64,000 bases of DNA. It comes from Actinomycetospora endophytica. GTDB lineage: Bacteria; Actinomycetota; Actinomycetes; Mycobacteriales; Pseudonocardiaceae. Below the pieces are notes generated by a model that was not told where the DNA came from, ran no database searches, and worked only from the letters and a program-made list of their open reading frames with translations. Both the position numbers and the translations under genes were made by a program. The stretch is from contig NZ_JAJNDB010000008.1 of NCBI RefSeq assembly GCF_021026375.1, positions 1 through 64,000 of the forward strand, written 5' to 3'. Positions 32,147-40,867 of this stretch are shown in pieces (within the stretch, counting starts at the first letter, position 1; every line of letters begins with the position of its first letter).

Positions 32147-33474
32147 CCCCGAACCGGTGGGGCGGCGCCTCGCTGCGTCGGCGGGTGACGGCGACGTCGG
32201 TCGCGGTCGTCGCGGTCGTCGTCGTGGTGGTCGTCGTGGTCTCCGACCTGATCTTCGCGGTGCAGACCCGGTCCGAGGCGCTGACGACGTTGAACGGGCG
32301 TGCGCTCCAGGCCGTCCAGCTCGGCGACCAGGGGCTGGCGCCGGATCAGATCGTGCGGCGGGTCGAGGTCGGCGGCGGCGTCGCGGTGGTGGTGCGGGGC
32401 CCGGACGGCTCGGTCGTGGCCTCCAACCGCGGCGACCCGGGCTCGTCGTCGGCCCGGCGCAGTGTCACCCGCCGGCTCACCAACGGCGACACCGTCACGC
32501 TGACCGCCGACCCCTCGCTGGAGGGCGCGGCCGAGCGGCGGCTGCTGCGGGTGCTGCTGCTGGTCGGCGGGATCGCGGTCGTGGTCGCGGCGGGGGCGCT
32601 GTTGTTGACGACGCGGCTGGCGCTGGCCCCGCTCGACACCCTGACGTCGCTGGCCCGCTCGATCGCCGGCGGGCGGCGGGGGGAGCGGTTGACGCCGGCG
32701 CGCCGCGACACCGAGCTCGGGCGCGCGGCCGCGGCGTTCGACGAGATGCTCGACGCGCTCGAGGGCGCCGAGGCACAGGCGCGGACGTCGGAGGCGAGCA
32801 CCCGCCGCTTCGTCGCCGACGCCGCGCACGAGCTGCGGACACCGTTGGCGGGGATCGCGGCGACGGCCGAGGCGGGCACCGCACCCGAGCTCGACCCGGA
32901 GGCGCGGGAACGGTTGGCGATGCTGCTGGTCCGCGACGCGCGTCGGGCCGGGCGGATCGTCGACGACCTGCTGACCCTGGCGCGCTACGACGCGGGCCTG
33001 CGGCCGGAGCGTCTCGAGGTGGACCTGGTGGAGCTGGTGCGCGTGGAGACCGACCGGGACGCGGTGCTGCACCCCGACGATCCGTCGGTGCTCGACGCCT
33101 GTGGCGCGGTGCCGGTGTCCGTGGACGCCGAGCTGACCGGGCAGGCGCTGACCAACCTGATCACCAACGCCCGGCGTCATGGGGACGGTCGGGTGACGGT
33201 GACCGTGGGGTGTTCGGCCGGCGTCGCGACGGTGGCGGTCCGCGACGAGGGGCCCGGGGTTCCCGACGGCGAGCGGGAGCGGGTCTTCGACCGGATGGTG
33301 CGGCTGGACGAGGCGCGGTCCGGGGGCGCGCGGGGTGGGCGCGGCGGTGGAGCGGGGCTGGGGCTCGCGATCGCCCGGGAGGCGGCGCGGGTGCACGGCG
33401 GCGACCTGGTGTGCACGGCGCCCGACGACGGCGGGCCGGGGGCGGTGTTCGTGCTGACGCTGCCGGTGGCGTGA
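32143..33474 (+). CDS. Sensor histidine kinase (partner of 31460-32146)
   Basis: The 443-residue protein has TM1 (VAVVAVVVVVVVVVSDLIFA), a ~100-residue extracytoplasmic sensor, TM2 (LLRVLLLVGGIAVVVAAGAL) and HAMP. The H-box is FVADAAHELRTPLAGIAATA, the N-box NLITNARRHGDG, and the G-boxes DEGPGVPDGE and GAGLGLAIA. All catalytic boxes are intact. The receiver gene is translationally coupled upstream. Confidence 0.92.
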   Translation: MTPNRWGGASLRRRVTATSVAVVAVVVVVVVVVSDLIFAVQTRSEALTTLNGRALQAVQLGDQGLAPDQIVRRVEVGGGVAVVVRGPDGSVVASNRGDPGSSSARRSVTRRLTNGDTVTLTADPSLEGAAERRLLRVLLLVGGIAVVVAAGALLLTTRLALAPLDTLTSLARSIAGGRRGERLTPARRDTELGRAAAAFDEMLDALEGAEAQARTSEASTRRFVADAAHELRTPLAGIAATAEAGTAPELDPEARERLAMLLVRDARRAGRIVDDLLTLARYDAGLRPERLEVDLVELVRVETDRDAVLHPDDPSVLDACGAVPVSVDAELTGQALTNLITNARRHGDGRVTVTVGCSAGVATVAVRDEGPGVPDGERERVFDRMVRLDEARSGGARGGRGGGAGLGLAIAREAARVHGGDLVCTAPDDGGPGAVFVLTLPVA

Positions 33475-33491
33475 TCGGGCGCGTCGCCTCA

Positions 33492-33545
33492 TGTCAGGAA
33501 GGGTTCATCCTGACGTCACATGTCAGCGAAGGACCATCGCTGACA
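33492..33545. terminator. Double hairpin between convergent genes
   Basis: Two adjacent stems: TGTCAGGA ... TCCTGAC and TGTCAGCGA - AGGACCA - TCGCTGACA. They share the TGTCAG arm start and lie between the converging kinase (ends 33474) and the lyase-like gene (ends 33565), so they probably act in both directions. Confidence 0.75.
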
Positions 33546-33564
33546 GCTCCGGCGGGTGGATCTC

Positions 33565-34464
33565 CTAGCGCGGCGTGATCCCCGTGGCGTTGATCGACGC
33601 GTCCGTGGGTCCGACCACCAGCCGCTTCGTCGTCATCGACGAGTCCTGCGTGATCGAGGGGTCGCGGTAGAGGCCGACCTTGAGGTAGTCGCCGGCGTCG
33701 ATCATGGTGCCGCGCGGCGGGTGGTAGTTCACGACCTTCGGGAGCCCGTCCCGCCAGACGTCCACGACGGACTTCGCCGGGTCGCGGGAGAAGTGGACGT
33801 GCACGACGACGTCGATGGTGTCGTTCGGGCCGAGCGCGCCCACGTCCTGCTCGTCCGTACCGACGTTGGCGAGCCGCAGCCGCCCCTTCCCCGCCTCGAG
33901 CGCGACCGGGGGTGAGCCGGTGCCGCCGCGCTGGTGCCACTGCAGGACCAGCTGCCAGGTCTGGGTGTCGGTCGGCAGGCCGTGCAGCGTGCTGACGTCG
34001 TGCACCCAGAGGTCGTCGCCCTCGTGGTACTCGGGCAGCAGCGGCAGCACCTCGGAGCGCTCGCCGCCGCCCGGGATCGCGAAGGTGATCGCCTTGCCGT
34101 CGACGAAGCTCGGGCGCGCGGCCCCGTTGACGAGGCCGTCCCCGCCGCTGTTGTCGAAGTGGCTCGCGACGTCGCCGATCGTCGAGTCCAGGACGCCATT
34201 CCCGGTCGCGGGGCGCGAGGCGAGCAGGCGCCCGGCGGCCAGGGGGTCGACCAGGGCGGCGGAGGGCTTCGGCGGCGGTGGAGGCGAGGTCGCGATGGGC
34301 GGCGCGTCGGGCCCGCCCGACCCGTGCCCGGTCAGCAGCACCAGCGGCAGCACGATCACCGCACCCGCGAGCACCGCGGCGAGGATGAGCCGCAGCCGCG
34401 ACGGGTCCGGGCCACCGGGAGGCGGACCACCCTGCGGCGGCGGACGATCGCAGACAGCGGTCAC
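33565..34464 (-). CDS. Membrane-anchored heparin-lyase-like (PL-type) protein
   Basis: The 299-residue protein has a Pro-rich cytoplasmic start, one TM helix (LILAAVLAGAVIVLPLVLLT) and a Pro-rich linker. A beta-rich outer domain follows: LVLQWHQRGGTGSPPVALEA, IDVVVHVHFSRDPAKSVVDV, DYLKVGLYRDPSITQDSSMT. This C-terminal pattern matches the polysaccharide lyase/heparin lyase I-like jelly roll of secreted actinobacterial proteins. The GTG start is at 34464. The substrate is unknown. Confidence 0.65.
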   Translation of the reverse strand: MTAVCDRPPPQGGPPPGGPDPSRLRLILAAVLAGAVIVLPLVLLTGHGSGGPDAPPIATSPPPPPKPSAALVDPLAAGRLLASRPATGNGVLDSTIGDVASHFDNSGGDGLVNGAARPSFVDGKAITFAIPGGGERSEVLPLLPEYHEGDDLWVHDVSTLHGLPTDTQTWQLVLQWHQRGGTGSPPVALEAGKGRLRLANVGTDEQDVGALGPNDTIDVVVHVHFSRDPAKSVVDVWRDGLPKVVNYHPPRGTMIDAGDYLKVGLYRDPSITQDSSMTTKRLVVGPTDASINATGITPR

Positions 34465-34854
34465 GCGACGCTGCAGGTCATCGTGGTGCTACCTCCGTAC
34501 GTGGCGACATACCTCGTCCGGCTCAACGACCGGTCGAGCGTCGGGTTGCGACGACGGCGAGAGTGCTTGCGTTGCGGACACAATAGTTCGCGCACGAGTG
34601 GACCCTGACGTTCCCCGGACAGCGGTTTTTCCGTCGGACCGACGACGGCGAGTGGCCGGAACGGGCCTCGTCGGCCCGCCGTCACCGCCATTCGCGGGAA
34701 CGGTTGAACCGCGGCACTCACACGGACCTCTGATGGAAGTCGTTCTCACTCAGCGCGAGCATGGGAGGTGGCCGGCGGGTGTGACACCGCGGACCGGGAC
34801 GACGGTCCGTGGCGGACCGCGTCCGGTTCCGGCCTTCAGGGGAGGGACGCGCGG

Positions 34855-35049
34855 ATGGCGGACCGGAGCACGACCGCGGGGCGCTGGGCCGCCCTGTCGG
34901 GGGTGGAGGACGCACGGCGGGCGGCGAACTGGGCCGCGAGGAGCGTCGTGGACTCCGCCGACCTCCTCGCGCAGGGGGTGACCGCGATCGCGGTGAGCGC
35001 CGTCAGAGGTCGTCAGCACCCGCGCCGCACCCGGCTCCACAGCGTGTAG
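34855..35049 (+). CDS. Hypothetical protein, 64 aa
   Basis: The ATG follows GGGGAGGGACGCGCGG. Small Ala/Arg-rich soluble protein with one helix (SGVEDARRAANWAARSVVDS then ADLLAQGVTAIAV). A terminator palindrome follows the stop. No function is assigned. Confidence 0.5.
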   Translation: MADRSTTAGRWAALSGVEDARRAANWAARSVVDSADLLAQGVTAIAVSAVRGRQHPRRTRLHSV

Positions 35050-35063
35050 GTGCGCTCCGCGCG

Positions 35064-35105
35064 TGTGAGCAGTAATTGACGCTCAGACGTCAATTTGTGC
35101 TCACA
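35064..35105. terminator. Palindromic terminator, TGTGAGCAGTAATTGACG class
   Basis: TGTGAGCAGTAATTGACG - CTCAGA - CGTCAATTTGTGCTCACA lies between the convergent small gene (ends 35049) and the mprB-type gene (ends 35120). The left arm is identical to the palindrome at 38393-38434. Confidence 0.8.
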
Positions 35106-35119
35106 AGGCCGGAGGCCAC

Positions 35120-36607
35120 CTAGGCACGCGGGATCCAGAACCGCAGCAGCGCTCCGCCCGACGGTGCCTCGTGCGCCGAGACGCCGCCGTGGTGGCGGAC
35201 CGCGGTCTGGGCCACGATCGAGAGGCCGAGCCCGGAGCCGGGCATGGTGCGGGCGTCGGCGGAGCGGAAGAAGCGGTCGAACACCAGGTCGCGCTCCTCG
35301 GGAGCGATCCCCGGCCCGGCGTCGGCGACCTCGAGGACCGCGGTCCCCGGCCGCTCCGGGGCGACGCCCTCGCGCAGCACGACCCGCACCGTCCCCTCCG
35401 GCGGGCTCCACTTCGCGGCGTTGTCGAGCAGGTTGAGCACCGCCCGTTCCAGGGCGCTGGCGTCGCCGATCACCTCGCAGGGCGCCAGCTGCGCCTCGAA
35501 CCGCACCCCGGGGGCCCGGGGCCGCGCCCGGTCCAGGGCCCGCTCGACGACCTCCGACAGGTCGAGGTGCTCGGCCGCGACCTCGGGCGGGTCGTCGCGG
35601 GCGAGCTCGACGACGTCGCCGACGAGCTGGGCGAGCTCGTCGATCTGGGCCCGGAGGTCGGCGGTCAGCTCCGCGCGGTCGTCGTCGGAGAGCCGCGGCG
35701 CGTCCGGGCGTCCCGACGCGGCGCCCTCCTCGGCGGCGACGAGCAGCTCGAGGTTGGTCCGCAACGACGTCAGCGGGGTCCGCAGCTCGTGCCCGGCGTC
35801 CGCGACCAGGCGACGTTGCCGCTCGATCGACGACGCCAGCGCCGCCAGCATCGCGTTGAAGCTGCGGGTGAGCCGGGCGATCTCGTCCCCGCCGGTGACC
35901 GTGATCGGCTGCAGGGCCCCGGTGCGCGCGACCCGCTCCGTCGCCGAGATCAGCCGCTCCACCGGGCGCAGCCCGGCCCGCGCGATGGCGACGCCGGCCA
36001 GCGCGGCGAGCACCACGCCGATCCCGCCGACGACGACGAGCACGATCGCCAGCCGCGAGAGCGTCCGCCGCGTGGGCTCCAGCTCCTGGGCCAGCACCAG
36101 CGCGCGGCCCTGCCCGGCCCCCACGGCGACGACGCGGTAGGGCGCGCCGTTGACGAAGCCGGTGCGCGGCGGCTGCGGTATCCCGTTCGCGACCTCGGTC
36201 TCCGGCTGGCCCACCGGCGGCTGGCTGCCCTGGATGGCGATCCACCGGCCGTTGGCGGAGACGATCGCGACCCGGAAGTCGCCCGCGGCCAGCGCGTCCG
36301 AGGAGACGACCTTGAACAGCAGCGTCGGGTCGGCGAGATCGCTGGAGGAGGCGGCGGTGGCGCGTTCGACGAGGCTCTGGTCGAGCTGGTCGTAGAGCGC
36401 GCGGTAGGCCGTGAAGAACACCGCCACCGAGACCAGCGCGACGAGCAGGCCCGCCCCGACCGACACCAGGATCGCGACCCGGCGCCGCAGCGGGATCTCG
36501 AGCAGCGTGTGCCAGCCCGACGGCGCGGCGGGGCGCTCGGCCGGCTCGTCCCCGTCCGGGACGGGGTCGTCGCCGCCCGCGTCCCCGGCGGCCGTCGTCG
36601 TACTCAT
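35120..36607 (-). CDS. mprB: Sensor histidine kinase, MprB-like
   Basis: The 495-residue protein has an acidic/Pro cytoplasmic lead, TM1 (VAILVSVGAGLLVALVSVAV), a ~130-residue outer sensor, TM2 (LAIVLVVVGGIGVVLAALAG) and HAMP. The H-box is LVADAGHELRTPLTSLRTNL, the N-box VLNLLDNAAKWSPP, then DAGPGIAPEE and GSGLGLSIV. Order and sequence resemble MprB. It is divergent from the pepD-type protease across 141 bases, consistent with the MprAB-PepD envelope stress circuit, but detached from mprA by an inserted two-component pair. Confidence 0.85.
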   Translation of the reverse strand: MSTTTAAGDAGGDDPVPDGDEPAERPAAPSGWHTLLEIPLRRRVAILVSVGAGLLVALVSVAVFFTAYRALYDQLDQSLVERATAASSSDLADPTLLFKVVSSDALAAGDFRVAIVSANGRWIAIQGSQPPVGQPETEVANGIPQPPRTGFVNGAPYRVVAVGAGQGRALVLAQELEPTRRTLSRLAIVLVVVGGIGVVLAALAGVAIARAGLRPVERLISATERVARTGALQPITVTGGDEIARLTRSFNAMLAALASSIERQRRLVADAGHELRTPLTSLRTNLELLVAAEEGAASGRPDAPRLSDDDRAELTADLRAQIDELAQLVGDVVELARDDPPEVAAEHLDLSEVVERALDRARPRAPGVRFEAQLAPCEVIGDASALERAVLNLLDNAAKWSPPEGTVRVVLREGVAPERPGTAVLEVADAGPGIAPEERDLVFDRFFRSADARTMPGSGLGLSIVAQTAVRHHGGVSAHEAPSGGALLRFWIPRA

Positions 36608-36748
36608 CACCCGTGATCCTCCCGGATGACCCGTCGTGTGCGGGTCGGCTCCCCGGTCCGGGCGCCGTCGGGCCGGCCGAGGGCGTTCACTCCGGCGACG
36701 GCGTTCCCGGCGGGCGCGGATCGGTCGACATGGGGGAGGCTGGGCGCC

Positions 36749-38380
36749 ATGAGCGAGAGCGACCCGCGCCCGCCGCGCGGCGGCCCGGCGGAGGGCGCCG
36801 AGCCGGACGACGCGGGCCGGGGCTCGGGCCAGGATCCGGAGACCGAGCGGTGGTCGCCGGGCGACCCGGCGGACCAGGATCCGGCCGGCGACCGGCAGCA
36901 CGGCCTCGGCACCGGCTACGCCCGCCCGAGTGGGCCGGGCGTGCGCTGGAGCGACACCGCGGGCGACGACGTGGCGCCGCGGTCCTGGGCGGGAGCGCCC
37001 TTCGGTGGGCACGTGCCCTCGAACTCACCGACGACGGAGGCCGCGGCGCAGTACTCGTCCGGCGACGGGGCCGACTACGGCTGGGGACGCACCCCGGCCG
37101 GGGGACGGCCGTCGTCGTCGGGCACGACGGCGACCCCACCGGGCGGGTTCCCCTCCGACCCCGGCGCCGGCTGGGGCGGGACCGCCGGCCCGGACCCCGG
37201 CGCGGGCTGGGGCGGCACGCCCGCCCCGGACCCCTACGACCCCGGGGACGACCACACCCGCCCGGGACTGCTCGAGCGGGTCCGGGGCGGTGGTCGCGAG
37301 GGGGCGGGGGCCGTCGGGCGGACCGGGCTGATCCTGGTCGCGCTCGTCGCCCTGGTCGCCGGGCTGATCGGCGGCGCGATCGCGGGCTCCCTCGCGGCGG
37401 GCGGCACCTCCGGGACCTCGCTCGCGTCGAGCGGCTCGTCCGACGACCTGCCCCCGGCACCGGCGGGCTCGGTGGAGTCCATCGCGTCGACGGTGCTGCC
37501 GAGCACGGTGCAGATCATCGGCGCGGCGGGCGAGGGCTCGGGCGTCGTGATCTCCCCGGACGGCCTGATCATGACGAACAACCACGTGCTCGCCGCGGGA
37601 CGGGGCGGCGCCCTGCAGGCGGTCTTCTCCGACGGGCGTGTCGCGCCGGTCTCGCTGGTCGGTACGGCGCCGGCGGCCGACATCGCCGTCGTGCGGGCGA
37701 CCGGGATGAGTGGACTGCAGCCCGCCGTCCTCGGGGACTCCGACAAGCTCCGCCAGGGGCAGGCCGTCGTCGCGATCGGGTCGCCGCTGGGCCTGCAGGG
37801 GACGGTGACCACGGGGATCGTCTCGGCGCTGCAGCGTCCGGTCGCGGCGGGCGGGTCCTCGTCCGGCGCGGACAGCACGATCGACGCGATCCAGACCGAC
37901 GCCGCGATCAACCCGGGCAACTCCGGCGGGCCGCTCGCCGACTCGGCCGGGCACGTGATCGGCGTCAACACCGCGATCGCGAGCGTGCCCTCGGGCGGCG
38001 GCAGCGGGGGCCAGGAGGGCGGCTCGATCGGCCTGGGGTTCGCCATCCCGGTCAACCAGGCGCGGCGGATCGCGACCGAGCTGGTCCAGACCGGCCGGGC
38101 GACCCAGGCGATCATCGGCGTCCAGCTCGCGAACGGCGGGCCGCGCGGCGCCACCGTCGCGGTCGTGACGCCGGGCTCGCCCGCCGCGGCCGCCGGGATC
38201 GTCCCGGGCGACCTCGTGACGAAGGTCGACAACCGGGTGATCGAGGACGCGAACGCGCTCGTCGCCGCGATCCAGTCCAGCGCGCCGAACCAGGTGGTCA
38301 CCCTGACCGTGGCCAGCCAGGGCGCGGCGCCCCGGCAGGTCCCGGTGACGCTGGGGAGCCGGGTGATCGGGGGCCGGTAG
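36749..38380 (+). CDS. pepD: HtrA-type serine protease with PDZ domain, PepD-like
   Basis: The 543-residue protein has a ~185-residue disordered Gly/Pro/Asp-rich cytoplasmic part and one TM helix (LILVALVALVAGLIGGAIAG). Its trypsin-like domain has His in MTNNHVLA, Asp in ADIAVVRA and Ser in NPGNSGGPLAD. A C-terminal PDZ domain follows (QAIIGVQLANGGPRGATVAV, PAAAAGIVPGDLVTKVDNRV). It faces the extracytoplasmic side and handles misfolded proteins. The start at 36749 is used because upstream codons overlap the divergent promoter region. Confidence 0.92.
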   Translation: MSESDPRPPRGGPAEGAEPDDAGRGSGQDPETERWSPGDPADQDPAGDRQHGLGTGYARPSGPGVRWSDTAGDDVAPRSWAGAPFGGHVPSNSPTTEAAAQYSSGDGADYGWGRTPAGGRPSSSGTTATPPGGFPSDPGAGWGGTAGPDPGAGWGGTPAPDPYDPGDDHTRPGLLERVRGGGREGAGAVGRTGLILVALVALVAGLIGGAIAGSLAAGGTSGTSLASSGSSDDLPPAPAGSVESIASTVLPSTVQIIGAAGEGSGVVISPDGLIMTNNHVLAAGRGGALQAVFSDGRVAPVSLVGTAPAADIAVVRATGMSGLQPAVLGDSDKLRQGQAVVAIGSPLGLQGTVTTGIVSALQRPVAAGGSSSGADSTIDAIQTDAAINPGNSGGPLADSAGHVIGVNTAIASVPSGGGSGGQEGGSIGLGFAIPVNQARRIATELVQTGRATQAIIGVQLANGGPRGATVAVVTPGSPAAAAGIVPGDLVTKVDNRVIEDANALVAAIQSSAPNQVVTLTVASQGAAPRQVPVTLGSRVIGGR

Positions 38381-38392
38381 GTGCCTGCGGCT

Positions 38393-38434
38393 TGTGAGCA
38401 GTAATTGACGTCAGGGCATCAATTAGTGCTCACG
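38393..38434. terminator. Palindromic terminator, TGTGAGCAGTAATTGACG class
   Basis: TGTGAGCAGTAATTGACG and the complementary CATCAATTAGTGCTCAC lie between the convergent pepD and methyltransferase genes. The last codons and stop of the methyltransferase fall inside the right arm. Confidence 0.8.
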
Positions 38435-39239
38435 AGGCCGTAGGCCACCTAGAAAGCACCACGAACGACCGCCCCGTCGCGTCCATCTCCTCGGGCGCCG
38501 AGCGCTCGGTGACCCACAGCCCCGCGGCCGCCGCCACCTCGTCGACGGCGGCCGGCCCGAGCACCGCCCACGGGAACCAGGTGCCGGTCGGGCCCGCGGC
38601 CTCGTCGCGCGGGCCCTCCTCGCTGACCAGGTGCGCGGCGCCCTGCCAGAACTCCGCGCCGGGCTCCACCTCGAGCAGCACGGTGCCGTTCTCGGCGAGC
38701 AGGTCCCGGCAGCGGCACAGCAGGGCGACCGGATCGCCGCCGATGCCGATGTTGCCGTCGGCGAGCACGACGTGCTCCCAGCGGCCCTCGCCGGGCAGCC
38801 GCTCGAACGCGTCCCGGTGCAGCACCGCGGCCCCGCGCTGCAGGCAGCGCTCGACGGCCTGCACGGAGACGTCGACGCCGAGGGCGGGCACCCCGCGGTC
38901 GGCCAGCGCGACGACGAGCCGGCCCGGCCCGCAGCCGAGATCGAGGGTGGCGCCGAGACATCGCTCGAGCAGCCACCCGTCGTCGCCGTCGGCCTCGTCC
39001 TGCCAGCGCTGCACGGCCAGCGGGAGCACGACCCCGTCGGCGCGGACGAGGCGGTGGCTGCGTCCGGCGAGGGCCGCGTCGAACACGGTGGCGCCGCCGG
39101 GCACGACCGCCGGGCACTGGGTCTGCTGCGTCTCGGACACGGGGTACTCCAGGGCCGCGACGGCCGTCGGCGGGACCGGGCGTTCGCGGGCCGCGTCGAC
39201 CACGGCGAACGGCTGCGTCATCGGCGACAGGGACGTCAC
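38430..39239 (-). CDS. SAM-dependent methyltransferase
   Basis: The 269-residue protein has class I motif I in LGATLDLGCGPGRLVVALAD, LGVDVSVQAVERCLQRG, and HVVLADGNIGIGGDPVALLC then ENGTVLLEVEPG. The GTG start overlaps the stop of the glycosyltransferase-like gene (GTGA), so it is the third gene of a minus-strand operon starting at 40716. The substrate is likely the product of the sugar enzymes upstream, by context only. Confidence 0.85.
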   Translation of the reverse strand: MTSLSPMTQPFAVVDAARERPVPPTAVAALEYPVSETQQTQCPAVVPGGATVFDAALAGRSHRLVRADGVVLPLAVQRWQDEADGDDGWLLERCLGATLDLGCGPGRLVVALADRGVPALGVDVSVQAVERCLQRGAAVLHRDAFERLPGEGRWEHVVLADGNIGIGGDPVALLCRCRDLLAENGTVLLEVEPGAEFWQGAAHLVSEEGPRDEAAGPTGTWFPWAVLGPAAVDEVAAAAGLWVTERSAPEEMDATGRSFVVLSRWPTAS

Positions 39240-40003
39240 GGGCTGACACCTCCGGGCACGGGCAGGAGGTCGCCGACCGCGCGGGCGAAACGACCGTGGG
39301 GAACGAGTTCGGACACGCGGACGGCGTCGTCGGCGGTGTCCACGTCCGACAGCAGCGGCAGCTCGATCACCGCGTCGTGACCCAGGCCCGCCCGCAGCGC
39401 CGCGAGCGTCAGCCGGCCGGTGTCGTCGTTGGAGGTCGGGACGTCGGTGATGAGCGCGGCGTGCCGCGGGTCGGCGAGCGCGAGCGCCCACCAGCCGCCG
39501 TCGAGGGCCGGGCCGAGCGTAGCGGTCGCCCGCGACTCGACCGTGCGCAACGCGTCGTCGAGCAGTCCGGCGTCGAGCTGCGGGGTGTCCATGCCGATCT
39601 GCACGGTGACGGCGCCCGGGAAGGCCTCGGCGACGTCCGCGTGGGCGGCGGCGATGCGCTCACCGAGGGAGTCCCCGCGCTGGGGCACGACGGTGTGCCC
39701 GGCCAGCGCGGTGGTGATCTCGTCGGCGCGCACGGCGTCGGGGATCGAGCCCTCCAGGGCGACGACGACCCGCGCGCCCGGCGTCGCGGCCGCGGCCTCG
39801 AGGGTGTCCAGCAGCGCGGCGGCGGCCAGTCCGGCGGCACCCTCGGGGGTCGCCGGCGGACTCAGCCGCGTCTTGGCCCGGCCCGGGACCGGCGCCTTGG
39901 CGAGCACCAGCACGACGCGACGGACGGCCGCGTCGCCGCCGGACCCGCGAGATCCTGCCTGGTCGGCCTGCATGATCGTCGCGTTCGCGGCGGGGGTGGT
40001 CAT
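39236..40003 (-). CDS. TIGR04282/DUF2064-family glycosyltransferase-like protein
   Basis: The 255-residue nucleotide-sugar-transferase-like fold has VVLVLAKAPVPGRAKTRLSP (the hallmark K-x-P-x-x-G-x-x-KTRL), QIGMDTPQLDAGLLDDALR (D-x-P-x-L), LGPALDGGWWALALA and DDTGRLTLAAL. The family is annotated as a glycosyltransferase. The ATG overlaps the stop of the GT2 gene (ATGA). Confidence 0.88.
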   Translation of the reverse strand: MTTPAANATIMQADQAGSRGSGGDAAVRRVVLVLAKAPVPGRAKTRLSPPATPEGAAGLAAAALLDTLEAAAATPGARVVVALEGSIPDAVRADEITTALAGHTVVPQRGDSLGERIAAAHADVAEAFPGAVTVQIGMDTPQLDAGLLDDALRTVESRATATLGPALDGGWWALALADPRHAALITDVPTSNDDTGRLTLAALRAGLGHDAVIELPLLSDVDTADDAVRVSELVPHGRFARAVGDLLPVPGGVSP

Positions 40004-40716
40004 CGGTTCGCCCGTCGCCCGTCCGCGTCGGCGGGCGGTGCGCCGGGCCTCGTGCGTGCCAGCGCTCTGGTCATGTCGCGGACCGCGCGGAACGTGCCGC
40101 GCACCGAACCGGACACCTTCGATCTCCCCCCTGCCCGCGGCCGGTAGGCCACGTCCACCTCACGGATCCGCCACCCGGCGGCGCCGGCGCGGATGAGCAG
40201 CTCGAGCGGGTAGCCGAAGGCCCGATCGGTGATCCCGAGATCGAGCAACGCCTGCCGGCGTGCCACCCGCACGGGCGCGATGTCGCGGACCCCCACGCCG
40301 CGCACCCGCATGAGCCCGGAGAGCACGAGATTGCTCAGCCGGGCGTGCCACGGCCACACCCCACGTGCGGCCGGGACGCGTCGCCCGACGACGAGGTCGA
40401 CGCCGGTGTCGCGCAGCATCCTCACCATCGCCGGGAGCTCCGCCGGGTCCAGTGAACCGTCGGCGTCGATGACCGCGACCACCTCGGTGCGGGTCGCCTC
40501 CAGGCCCGCGTGCACCGCGGCGCCGTAGCCCTTGCGGGTCTCGTGCACCACGAGTGCCCCGCGCCCGGCCGCGAGGTCCGGCGTGCCGTCCGTCGACCCG
40601 TTGTCGGCGACGACGGCGTCGAACCCCTCGGGGAGCGCGTCCAGCACCGCGGGCAGCGCTTCGACCTCGTTCAGGCACGGGAGCACGACATCGACACGGT
40701 CGCTCACCGCGGTCAC
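40000..40716 (-). CDS. Family 2 glycosyltransferase
   Basis: The 238-residue GT2 protein has VDVVLPCLNEVEALPAVLDA, VVADNGSTDGTPDLAAGRGA, AVIDADGSLDPAELPAMVRM (the DxD-type metal site) and RAFGYPLELLIRAGAAGWRI. It resembles dolichyl-phosphate mannose synthase-type enzymes, without a membrane domain. First gene of the operon. The start is one of two GTG codons (40716 or 40707). Confidence 0.88.
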   Translation of the reverse strand: MTAVSDRVDVVLPCLNEVEALPAVLDALPEGFDAVVADNGSTDGTPDLAAGRGALVVHETRKGYGAAVHAGLEATRTEVVAVIDADGSLDPAELPAMVRMLRDTGVDLVVGRRVPAARGVWPWHARLSNLVLSGLMRVRGVGVRDIAPVRVARRQALLDLGITDRAFGYPLELLIRAGAAGWRIREVDVAYRPRAGGRSKVSGSVRGTFRAVRDMTRALARTRPGAPPADADGRRANR

Positions 40717-40867
40717 GCTATGAGGTCGCCGTCCGGTCCGCGCACCCGGGTCCCGTCCATCACGCTCGCGTGTGTCCCGGGTGAAGTCCGCCCATCCGGA
40801 GGACCTGCCACGTCCGGGTGGGCCCGGCTCACCGGGCCGCCACGTCCGGTTCGTACTCTCCGTGGCC

